A stretch of DNA of 6,747 bases. Source: Deltaproteobacteria bacterium RIFCSPHIGHO2_12_FULL_43_9 (GTDB taxonomy: Bacteria > Bdellovibrionota > O2-12-FULL-43-9). Location: positions 6,716-13,462 of the forward strand of contig MGRR01000053.1 of the NCBI GenBank assembly GCA_001798265.1, given 5' to 3'. Of the stretch, positions 1-4,891 are shown one piece after another; the first letter of the stretch is position 1, and each line of letters begins with the position of its first letter. Under the pieces are notes generated by a model. It worked only from the letters and a program-made list of their open reading frames with translations. It made no database searches and was not told where the DNA came from. The position numbers were made by a program, and so were the translations under genes.

Positions 1-1
1 T

Positions 2-1336
2 GTCAGGGCCATCAATACAGATTTTAAAATCAAAGGGGAGTTCACATCCCTAAAAACCCTGAACGCCTCCCTTAATATAGAGGCAAAACAATTTCAGCTT
101 GAGCCATGGACAACATCGCTTTACTTCCTAAAGGAATTCCCGATCACGGCACTGATTGATGGAAACGTCAGATTAAACGGGCCATTAAAAGACTCCAAAA
201 AACTAAAAATCGGGGGCTATCTTCGGATAAAAGACGGGTTTGGAAAATTAAAGGGTATAAATCCACCCCTTTCCAGACTCAATGCTGAAATCAGGTTTAC
301 CGAAAGCGGCGGAGTGCTCGAGACCTTTACCGCGAACATTGGAGAAACCGATCTGAATATCACCGGCACCCTTGGCAACCTGGCAAATCCCAAGGGAACA
401 ATATCTATCTCATCAAACTACGCTAATTTAGATGAACTATTTCCGCCAGGCCCTGAAATCAATACCTCCGCGAGCTCAGACCAACAACCCTCAATTGTAA
501 GCCATACACCTCCAGACACGTTCAGGCTTTTCAGGACAACACCATTTTTCCAGAAGGCTCAGCTAAAGGGGGATCTGAAAATAAAATCCCTTTTGAGCAG
601 AAAGATGACCTTGGGACCACTTGTCGCGGCAATGAATTACAGGCAACAACGTTTTATGCTGGAAGATTTTTCCCTCGGTCTATATGAAGGGAGCATGACC
701 GCGAACTCTGAAGTGGACACAACAAAAATTCCCGCAACCTTCTCGGTATGGGGAAATTTAAAGGACGTGAATTTACAGGAGATGCTGACCGCTAAAAATC
801 CAAAACTGAAAGGGACGATAGAAGGAAAACTGTCTTCTGATTTCCACTTGAATGGCGCCGGATTTAGTCAAATGGAGATAAGACAGAATCTGAATGGAAA
901 AGGAAAATTGACGGTCCTTAGCGCTGAATTCAAGACCATAGATTTTACCGACGCAATCTACGCCGCCCTTGAAGCCATTCCGGGTGTCAAACTAAGAGAG
1001 CGTCCAAAAGAGAAGCGATTTCAGTTCGCCCGGGCGGATTATGTCATTGATAAAGGAAGGGTAATTACAAACGACCTCTATCTCCGGGGGCAGGGTTTTA
1101 GCATTAGGGGAAATGGATCGTTCGACTTTGACCAAAATTTAAATTACACGTGTGATTACTTTTTATCCGCGGAGGAAGATCCGATCGAAGCAATTCCATT
1201 TAAAATCAGAGGAACACTGACAACTCCAAACATAAAACCAGATATTAAGGAATATGCCAGAAGATACCTCAAAACGACGATTGAGGAGACAATAAGAAAG
1301 GGAACGGAAAGGATATTGGAAGAGCTAAGCCCTTAG
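2..1336 (+). CDS. AsmA-family envelope protein, 5'-truncated by the window edge
   Basis: The frame is open from base 2 to the TAG at 1334-1336, giving 444 visible residues. A GTG at 314 lies inside the gene and is not its start. The protein is rich in short alternating beta-type repeats (G-x-L / D-x-x-L-x-G patterns). It ends in a recognisable AsmA C-terminal region: N-G-K-G-K-L near visible residue 298, F-A-R-A-D-Y-V-I-D-K-G-R-V near 340, and I-P-F-K-I-R-G-T-L-x-x-P-x-I-K-P-D near 398-414. Family knowledge: AsmA/TamB/YhdP-like proteins are inner-membrane-anchored periplasmic proteins with an extended beta-groove, implicated in phospholipid transport and outer-membrane homeostasis. The N-terminal membrane anchor must lie left of the window. 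The last 30 residues are a charged helical tail. The gene converges on bcd, and the two stop codons overlap by 4 bp. Which AsmA subfamily it belongs to cannot be told from this fragment. Confidence 0.85.
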   Translation, partial: VRAINTDFKIKGEFTSLKTLNASLNIEAKQFQLEPWTTSLYFLKEFPITALIDGNVRLNGPLKDSKKLKIGGYLRIKDGFGKLKGINPPLSRLNAEIRFTESGGVLETFTANIGETDLNITGTLGNLANPKGTISISSNYANLDELFPPGPEINTSASSDQQPSIVSHTPPDTFRLFRTTPFFQKAQLKGDLKIKSLLSRKMTLGPLVAAMNYRQQRFMLEDFSLGLYEGSMTANSEVDTTKIPATFSVWGNLKDVNLQEMLTAKNPKLKGTIEGKLSSDFHLNGAGFSQMEIRQNLNGKGKLTVLSAEFKTIDFTDAIYAALEAIPGVKLRERPKEKRFQFARADYVIDKGRVITNDLYLRGQGFSIRGNGSFDFDQNLNYTCDYFLSAEEDPIEAIPFKIRGTLTTPNIKPDIKEYARRYLKTTIEETIRKGTERILEELSP

Positions 1337-2415
1337 CGTGTTGTAGCCGGCACCCAGGTTTTTTTAATCCTTGCAATCTGCTCAATTCTTCTCTCTGCGA
1401 GACGATTTGAGGCAACAACTGTTGGGATCTTTTCTTTCTTGGAGAGATTTAAGATCATTGCCACAATGTTATAAATATTTTTCACTTCGACCAGCGCCTT
1501 TTCACGGTTGTAGCCCTGAAGTTCATTCGCAACATTAATTAATCCGCCGGCATTAATAACATAATCAGGGGCGTACACGATTCCCTTTTCAAAAAGTGCC
1601 TTACCATGTTTATTAATATCTTCGAGCTGATTATTGGCAGCCCCGGCAACGATTTTGCATCTGAGTCTATCGATAGTCTGATCGTTAATAACACTGCCTA
1701 ATGCACATGGAGCGAATATATCAGCCTCCGTGGCATGAATATTATCAACATCGGCTGTTTCTACGGAGTATTCTTTAACTACCCTGTCTACCTTCTGTTC
1801 GTCGATATCAGCCACTACTAATTGTGCTCCTTCGCGCGCAAGATGACCGATCAGTGAGTAGCCGACATGCCCCAAACCCTGAACCGCAATCTTTAGACCA
1901 TGCAGGGAATCGTTGCCAAAGACCTCCTGCGCGCATGCCCTCATGCCGGAATGAACACCAATCGCGGTCAATGGGGATGGATCACCCCCACCACCTAAAG
2001 AACGAGAAAGTCCGGTTACATGCTTTGTCTCCTGTCGCACCCATTCCATATCACCCACAGATGTTCCAACATCTTCAGCAGTTATGTAGCGTCCGTTCAG
2101 AGATTCAACAAATATTCCAAATGCCCTGAAAAGCTCCTCCCTTTTTTCTGTCTTGGGATCACCGATTATTACAGCCTTGCCACCACCCAGATTCAGACCA
2201 GCGATTGCAGCCTTATAAGTCATGCCTCTCGAGAGACGAAGCACATCGGTAAGCGCTTCATCTTCAGATTTATAATTCCACATCCTGCACCCACCAAGGG
2301 CGGGACCGAGGGTTGTGTCATGTATTGATATGATTGCGCGAAGACCGACTGAATCTTCCCTGCAAAAAACTATCTGTTCATGCCCCTTTTCTGCCATAAG
2401 ATCGAAGATTCTCAT
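1333..2415 (-). CDS. bcd: Leucine dehydrogenase (Glu/Leu/Phe/Val dehydrogenase family)
   Basis: This 360-residue protein should catalyse NAD-dependent reversible oxidative deamination of L-leucine and other branched-chain amino acids to 2-oxo acids in the cytoplasm. Its length and sequence match Bacillus-type leucine dehydrogenase from end to end. The N-terminal substrate domain (about 10-130) has HDTTLGPALGG at 32-42, Lys68 in the RGMTYK motif, catalytic Lys80 in GGGK and Asp115 in TAED, the residues known to act in catalysis. The NAD domain has GLGHVG at 180-185 and an acidic Asp203 after the second strand, which favours NAD over NADP. AGAANNQL (257-264) and DYVINAGG (284-291) are also conserved. 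The ATG at 2415 is preceded by GGGGAGGAAGG (2420-2430), a strong ribosome binding site, so the start is secure. The gene is monocistronic here, divergent from yacG and convergent with the AsmA gene. Valine or phenylalanine specificity cannot be fully excluded. Confidence 0.95.
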   Translation of the reverse strand: MRIFDLMAEKGHEQIVFCREDSVGLRAIISIHDTTLGPALGGCRMWNYKSEDEALTDVLRLSRGMTYKAAIAGLNLGGGKAVIIGDPKTEKREELFRAFGIFVESLNGRYITAEDVGTSVGDMEWVRQETKHVTGLSRSLGGGGDPSPLTAIGVHSGMRACAQEVFGNDSLHGLKIAVQGLGHVGYSLIGHLAREGAQLVVADIDEQKVDRVVKEYSVETADVDNIHATEADIFAPCALGSVINDQTIDRLRCKIVAGAANNQLEDINKHGKALFEKGIVYAPDYVINAGGLINVANELQGYNREKALVEVKNIYNIVAMILNLSKKEKIPTVVASNRLAERRIEQIARIKKTWVPATTR

Positions 2416-2419
2416 CTTG

Positions 2420-2430
2420 CCTTCCTCCCC
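2420..2430 (-). promoter_or_regulatory. Ribosome binding site of bcd
   Basis: The minus-strand sequence GGGGAGGAAGG ends 4 nt before the ATG at 2415. Its purine-rich AGGA/GGAGG core lies at normal distance from the start and fixes it. It is one of the better Shine-Dalgarno sequences in the window. No convincing -35/-10 pair could be recognised in the 111-bp spacer to yacG, although both divergent genes must have their promoters there. Confidence 0.7.
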
Positions 2431-2526
2431 TTTTCAAGCAGATATTTCCATGCGATAGTTTTCTTACTTTGAGCGGGAAAATTGAATCCCCCTTCACCTC
2501 AATCGCATAACAAATGGTTTGAGTCA

Positions 2527-2730
2527 ATGGTTCAAAATAAATTTAAAAAAAAATGCCCGATATGTGGCGCCAAAATAAACTGGGAGGGGAATAAATGGCG
2601 ACCTTTTTGTACAGAAAGATGCAAATTGATCGATCTTGGTGATTGGGCCCAGGGAAAATATAGTATTGAGGGTGAAGAAAAGGGCTCAGAAGAAGAGGAC
2701 AAGGATCAGAAAAAGAGGGAAGAGGAATAG
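2527..2730 (+). CDS. yacG: DNA gyrase inhibitor YacG (zinc-ribbon protein)
   Basis: From the ATG at 2527 the product is 67 residues, the usual YacG size. It carries the family signature: CPICG at 10-14, then W-x-x-N-K-W-R-P-F-C-T-E-R-C ending at Cys32, then KLIDLGDW at 33-40. Cys10, Cys13, Cys28 and Cys32 are the expected Zn ligands. Family knowledge: E. coli YacG binds the GyrB TOPRIM core and blocks DNA binding by gyrase. The tail after residue 45 is highly charged and mostly acidic (EGEEKGSEEEDKD), as is common in the family. An in-frame TTG at 2482 would add 15 residues that align with nothing in the family. It has a weak GAGCGGG upstream, while the ATG has almost no Shine-Dalgarno, so I chose the start by homology and length. 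The last 25 bases overlap the convergent lipoprotein gene. Confidence 0.9.
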   Translation: MVQNKFKKKCPICGAKINWEGNKWRPFCTERCKLIDLGDWAQGKYSIEGEEKGSEEEDKDQKKREEE

Positions 2731-3500
2731 GTCTCTATATCGCTTCTCTCCCTTTCTCTTTTATACATCTTCTTGATCTTTTTTACATCAACATCATTTG
2801 TTCCAAATTCAATCGCGTTGACCAGATTAAACAACGCGTCCTCCTGCGCTACCCTGATAAATGGCCTCTCTTCCTCCAGCCAGCCGCGCCGTTTGGCAAC
2901 GTTATTTACCAGTTTGATATCAATATAATCAGACAAAAGTTTCAGATCGTTATTCTTTTTCCTTGAATTTTGAAAAATATCCCGAAATTCTCCGACCGTT
3001 ATTGCTTCTGCATTGATCTTTCCGATTATATAATCTCTCTCCAGGCTATTTAGATGACCTGATGTAACCATGGGATCAACCCATACCTCATTTGTTTTCC
3101 TAATGTACGTTAAATATGCCTGCTTCCAGGCACTAAATGATTCCCCCCTACCGTGGGTCTTATACATATCCTCAAGATATTTATTAAAAACAGCTTTCTC
3201 AGCCGCGTAAAAAACAGCAGGATGCGCATCCAGATGCAGCCTTCTGGCCTTCTGAACACCAATTCTTCGCTTTATATATTCATCCAGGAATTCTGCTTCG
3301 GAATAATTTTTAGATCCTCCGCTTGCTTCATAGGCGGCAAGGAACTGACCAAGAGTTATCGGTTCACGATTGACCCTTGCTATTACAGACTCCTTCGGGG
3401 GCTTGGCTGAACTCAAATTAAACGGTGTTGTATCAGTAGTAGCGCAGCCAATTACAAAAACCGGGACTAGCATCGCAACAAGGTATATTTTCAAGGCCAT
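2706..3500 (-). CDS. Lipoprotein with two SurA-N-like chaperone modules and no PPIase domain
   Basis: From the ATG at 3500 the product is 264 residues. It opens with a lipoprotein signal: Lys4, a hydrophobic stretch, and VIGC with the lipidated cysteine at residue 19, followed by Ala-Thr-Thr. This implies membrane anchoring facing the periplasm. Two similar segments follow. VIARVNREPITLGQF (39-53) matches IIGKINAEAITVGEF (158-172). Each is followed 20-22 residues on by a Tyr-Ile helix ending A-[RK]-R, then a P-x-F...AxFN helix (93-113 and 212-232). This N-x-E-x-IT-x-G-x-F plus helices pattern resembles the N-terminal chaperone domain of SurA/PpiC foldases. No parvulin catalytic domain follows; the protein ends shortly after residue 240 in a basic and serine-rich tail. 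The ATG directly abuts GGAG, whereas the TTG at 3494 (262 aa, start M-K-I-Y) has it 6 nt away, so either start is possible. The substrate is unknown. Confidence 0.8.
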   Translation of the reverse strand: MALKIYLVAMLVPVFVIGCATTDTTPFNLSSAKPPKESVIARVNREPITLGQFLAAYEASGGSKNYSEAEFLDEYIKRRIGVQKARRLHLDAHPAVFYAAEKAVFNKYLEDMYKTHGRGESFSAWKQAYLTYIRKTNEVWVDPMVTSGHLNSLERDYIIGKINAEAITVGEFRDIFQNSRKKNNDLKLLSDYIDIKLVNNVAKRRGWLEEERPFIRVAQEDALFNLVNAIEFGTNDVDVKKIKKMYKRERERSDIETYSSSLFF

Positions 3501-3545
3501 CTCCTTTTGTCTCTCTCTTTTTAATCGACACAAATCGGAGATGGC
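3496..3545 (-). promoter_or_regulatory. Leader hairpin sequestering the ribosome binding site and start of the lipoprotein gene
   Basis: In the minus-strand transcript, GCCAUCUCC (3545-3537) is perfectly complementary to GGAGAUGGC (3504-3496). The second arm contains the Shine-Dalgarno GGAG and the AUG start codon. Inside it, UUUGU (3534-3530) pairs with ACAAA (3510-3506) across a small internal loop, leaving a 19-nt purine-rich loop. The fold therefore has 14 base pairs and occludes initiation. I read it as a possible translational switch. This rests on complementarity alone and no energy was computed. Confidence 0.5.
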
Positions 3546-3646
3546 TTTCTATTATTAAATGTTAAGAATGATTAAGCGCGCTCCTATCCTCTAAGTTCCT
3601 AGAATTATGCAATAAAACCAACGCTAAAATGTCCACAATATATGTC

Positions 3647-3674
3647 TTGCTATATACCAATAAATGGTATATTC
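3647..3674 (+). promoter_or_regulatory. Putative sigma70-type promoter of the toxin-antitoxin operon
   Basis: TTGCTA at 3647-3652 and TATATT at 3669-3674 are 16 bp apart and resemble -35 and -10 boxes. Transcription would begin about 3680-3682, right at the toxin start at 3683, so the message would have almost no leader. The palindromic operator lies within the spacer and overlaps both boxes, as expected for an autorepressed toxin-antitoxin promoter. Confidence 0.45.
3652..3672 (+). promoter_or_regulatory. Palindromic operator of the toxin-antitoxin operon
   Basis: ATATACCA (3652-3659) and TGGTATAT (3665-3672) form a perfect 8-bp inverted repeat around the 5-bp spacer ATAAA. The palindrome sits 10 bp upstream of the toxin start and covers the promoter spacer and most of the -10 box. 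Type II antitoxins with an Xre-type helix-turn-helix normally bind such palindromes as dimers and repress their own operon. That this antitoxin binds here is inference. Confidence 0.55.
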
Positions 3675-3682
3675 TGTGGTTG

Positions 3683-3970
3683 ATGAGCAACTGGCAGATT
3701 TGGTTTACTTCTGGGGCTGAAAAACAATTGAGGAAATTGCCTCAAAAAATTAGAGATAGTGCAAATGCACTGCGTTATGAGATTGAATTGCTTGGTCCAA
3801 TCAGATTTGGATGGAAAAATTTTGGGAAGTTAGGCGGCGAGGAAAATAAATATCACTGCCATCTAAATTCGGGGAGACCAACGTATGTAATATGTTGGAA
3901 GGTAGTAGATAAAAAACTAAAAATTATAGAGGTATATTATGCCGGAACCCATGAAAAAGCCCCATACTAA
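3683..3970 (+). CDS. RelE/ParE-superfamily toxin of a type II toxin-antitoxin module
   Basis: From the ATG at 3683 the product is 95 residues, a normal size for RelE-superfamily toxins. It starts with the typical SNWQIWFTSGAEKQLRKLP, in which a first strand leads into a basic helix. It continues through Y-H-C-H-L-N-S-G-R-P-T-Y-V near the middle and ends in IEVYYAGTHEKAPY, a tail I recognise from a RelE-like subfamily annotated as cytotoxic translational repressor. The likely action is ribosome-associated mRNA cleavage, with the basic residues and the C-terminal Tyr/His as catalytic candidates; this assignment is inference. The frame is open from an ATG at 3629, but that start would add 18 residues unlike the family and place the operator inside the gene, and it has no ribosome binding site. 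The toxin is first in the operon and overlaps the antitoxin gene by 32 bp. Confidence 0.85.
   Translation: MSNWQIWFTSGAEKQLRKLPQKIRDSANALRYEIELLGPIRFGWKNFGKLGGEENKYHCHLNSGRPTYVICWKVVDKKLKIIEVYYAGTHEKAPY
3929..3932 (+). promoter_or_regulatory. Ribosome binding site of the antitoxin gene inside the toxin gene
   Basis: GAGG lies 6 nt before the antitoxin ATG at 3939, within the toxin coding sequence. It supports 3939 over the second in-frame ATG at 3951 and suggests translational coupling. The adjoining GGTATATT (3931-3938) is identical to eight bases of the operator region (3666-3673), so the same site could also serve as an antitoxin half-site or a weak internal -10 box. Confidence 0.55.
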
Positions 3971-4322
3971 CGAGGTTCAAATTTCACTTGATCGTGGTGA
4001 AAGGAAACTTTTTTTGATACCAAAAGAAAAAGCAGCTGGGTTGGCCCAGTTGTTGAGTGAATATGAAATTACCTATTTAGAAAATCAGTCTGTACCTGCG
4101 GAAGAAGTTTTTCGGAATCTTGATGAAAAATATGGAAAATCTGGTGCGGCTTTAAGGGGATTTCGTGCCCGTGATGGTCTGACACAGATACAATTGGCTA
4201 AAAAGCTCAAAGTTCCACAAACGGATATATCACAGATTGAGAATGGTAAGCGCCCAGTAGGCAAAAAAATGGCAAAGAGACTGGCGAAAATTTTTAAAAC
4301 AGATTATCGGGTTTTTCTTTAG
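3939..4322 (+). CDS. Xre-family antitoxin with C-terminal helix-turn-helix
   Basis: This 127-residue protein has its DNA-binding domain at the C-terminus, about residues 70-127. LTQIQLAKKL (81-90) matches the first helices of the HTH_3 fold and QTDISQIENGKR (94-105) the recognition helix, the usual Xre/Cro signature. The N-terminal 60 residues (strand-rich QISLDRGERKLFLIP, then helices around KAAGLAQLLSEYE) are the likely toxin-binding and dimerisation part. Its role would be to neutralise the RelE-like toxin and, with it, repress the operon at the upstream palindrome. Overlap with the toxin gene and a good GAGG site indicate coupled translation. The toxin-first order is that of higBA-type modules, but the longer antitoxin with an N-terminal extension differs from classical HigA, so I give no symbol. 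The gene is followed at once by a terminator hairpin. Confidence 0.87.
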   Translation: MPEPMKKPHTNEVQISLDRGERKLFLIPKEKAAGLAQLLSEYEITYLENQSVPAEEVFRNLDEKYGKSGAALRGFRARDGLTQIQLAKKLKVPQTDISQIENGKRPVGKKMAKRLAKIFKTDYRVFL

Positions 4323-4324
4323 TT

Positions 4325-4346
4325 GGATCGGCCATAGTGCCGATCC
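4325..4346. terminator. Bidirectional terminator-like hairpin between convergent genes
   Basis: GGATCGGC (4325-4332) and GCCGATCC (4339-4346) form a perfect 8-bp G+C-rich stem with a 6-nt loop. It starts 2 bp after the antitoxin stop and ends 1 bp before the stop of the convergent coiled-coil gene. On the plus strand a pyrimidine-rich CTTATCTCTTCTC follows, which is not a clean T-run. Position and stem quality suggest a terminator serving both transcripts, but the weak tails leave efficiency uncertain. Confidence 0.6.
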
Positions 4347-4347
4347 C

Positions 4348-4752
4348 TTATCTCTTCTCGAGTCTGATAACCCTTCCTCTCAATTCATCAACTTCACCTT
4401 GAAGTTTCATAGCCTTCGGTTCTTTGGCGAGAATATCCAGTTTTTGATTCATCCCCTCTACGCACTCAAGTACCTGTTTGAAGTCATTCATTTTAAAGTT
4501 TTCAAACTCAATTCTAAAGAGTAGCAACTCATTCTCCACGTGATCAAACCTCTTATCAATCTCATTTTTATTATAAAACCTCTTATCAATCTCATCCTTA
4601 GTATAAAAATGGGTAACCATCATTCTGCCAAGTCTATCTACGGCATCATTTATGTCTTGTCTTAACTCACCTCTCAACAAATCTATTTTCGTATCTATTT
4701 TCTTATCAAGGTTTTTTTCAACATTATTCAATTGTTCTTTCGTGGCGTACAT
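4348..4752 (-). CDS. Small coiled-coil protein of unknown function
   Basis: I do not recognise this gene as a named family. The ATG at 4752 gives 134 residues. A GTG two codons earlier is possible, but the GGGAG (4758-4762) is 5 nt from the ATG and overlaps the GTG, so I chose the ATG. The protein is very rich in Lys, Glu, Asp, Asn and Arg. It has no signal peptide or membrane segment and only one cysteine (in LECVEG, near residue 97). Heptad-like spacing is seen near both ends (EQLNNVEKNLDKKIDTKID and VDELRGRVIRLEKR), so it is probably a cytoplasmic helical oligomer. Residues 49-68 contain two tandem decapeptides, F-Y-T-K-D-E-I-D-K-R and F-Y-N-K-N-E-I-D-K-R. It lies on the same strand as nrdJ 139 bp downstream and converges on the toxin-antitoxin operon. 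A structural or scaffold role is only a guess. Confidence 0.65.
   Translation of the reverse strand: MYATKEQLNNVEKNLDKKIDTKIDLLRGELRQDINDAVDRLGRMMVTHFYTKDEIDKRFYNKNEIDKRFDHVENELLLFRIEFENFKMNDFKQVLECVEGMNQKLDILAKEPKAMKLQGEVDELRGRVIRLEKR
4546..4605 (-). repeat. Two tandem 30-bp direct repeats inside the coiled-coil gene
   Basis: Bases 4546-4575 and 4576-4605 are adjacent copies of one 30-bp unit, with 27 of 30 positions identical and the first 20 exact. The unit is exactly ten codons, so it duplicates a decapeptide without disturbing the frame. The high nucleotide identity indicates a fairly recent duplication or ongoing slippage. Confidence 0.85.
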
Positions 4753-4832
4753 TTTCACTCCCTTAAATACATTACCAATGAGCCAAAATTAGCTCAATCA
4801 TTCGTTTTGCATAAAATGTGCCGTTGAAATTA

Positions 4833-4890
4833 TTCAGGAATTTGGTACGAGGGGGGTCCAAAATTGTACGATTCGGTCGAAAATTGGACG
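4833..4890. repeat. Phased ~20-bp imperfect repeats between nrdJ and the coiled-coil gene
   Basis: GGGTCCAAAATTGTACG (4854-4870) and CGGTCGAAAATTGGACG (4874-4890) agree at 14 of 17 positions with a 20-bp period. A more degenerate copy, AATTTGGTACG, ends at 4849, 21 bp before the end of the next. GTCCAA (4856-4861) and TTGGAC (4884-4889) also form a spaced inverted repeat. The block directly follows the nrdJ stop codon. It resembles the repeated transposase-binding motifs near the ends of some IS21-like elements, but no transposase is present. A protein-binding region is an equal possibility. Confidence 0.5.
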
Positions 4891-4891
4891 G

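Noticed and set aside
314..316. GTG as the start of the AsmA-family gene
   Set aside because: The same frame is open back to base 2 and encodes the same kind of beta-repeat sequence, so this is an internal valine codon.
1824..2328. Two overlapping plus-strand open frames of about 100 codons antisense to the leucine dehydrogenase gene
   Set aside because: They lie wholly inside a well-supported minus-strand gene, have odd composition (rich in His, Pro, Arg and Ser), no family resemblance and no ribosome site.
2416..2526. Divergent promoters between bcd and yacG
   Set aside because: Promoters must exist here, but no -35/-10 pair with acceptable spacing could be picked by eye on either strand.
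3153..3558. Plus-strand open frames of 62 and 85 codons antisense to the lipoprotein gene
   Set aside because: They are shadows of the lipoprotein reading frame with no recognisable motifs.
4779..4796. Hairpin TGAGC...GCTCA as a terminator of nrdJ
   Set aside because: It has only a 5-bp stem with an 8-nt loop and no T-run, too weak to call.
4769..4797. Promoter for the coiled-coil gene (minus-strand TTGAGC, 17 bp, TAATGT)
   Set aside because: The -10 box matches only half of the consensus, and transcription would start within the ribosome binding site.
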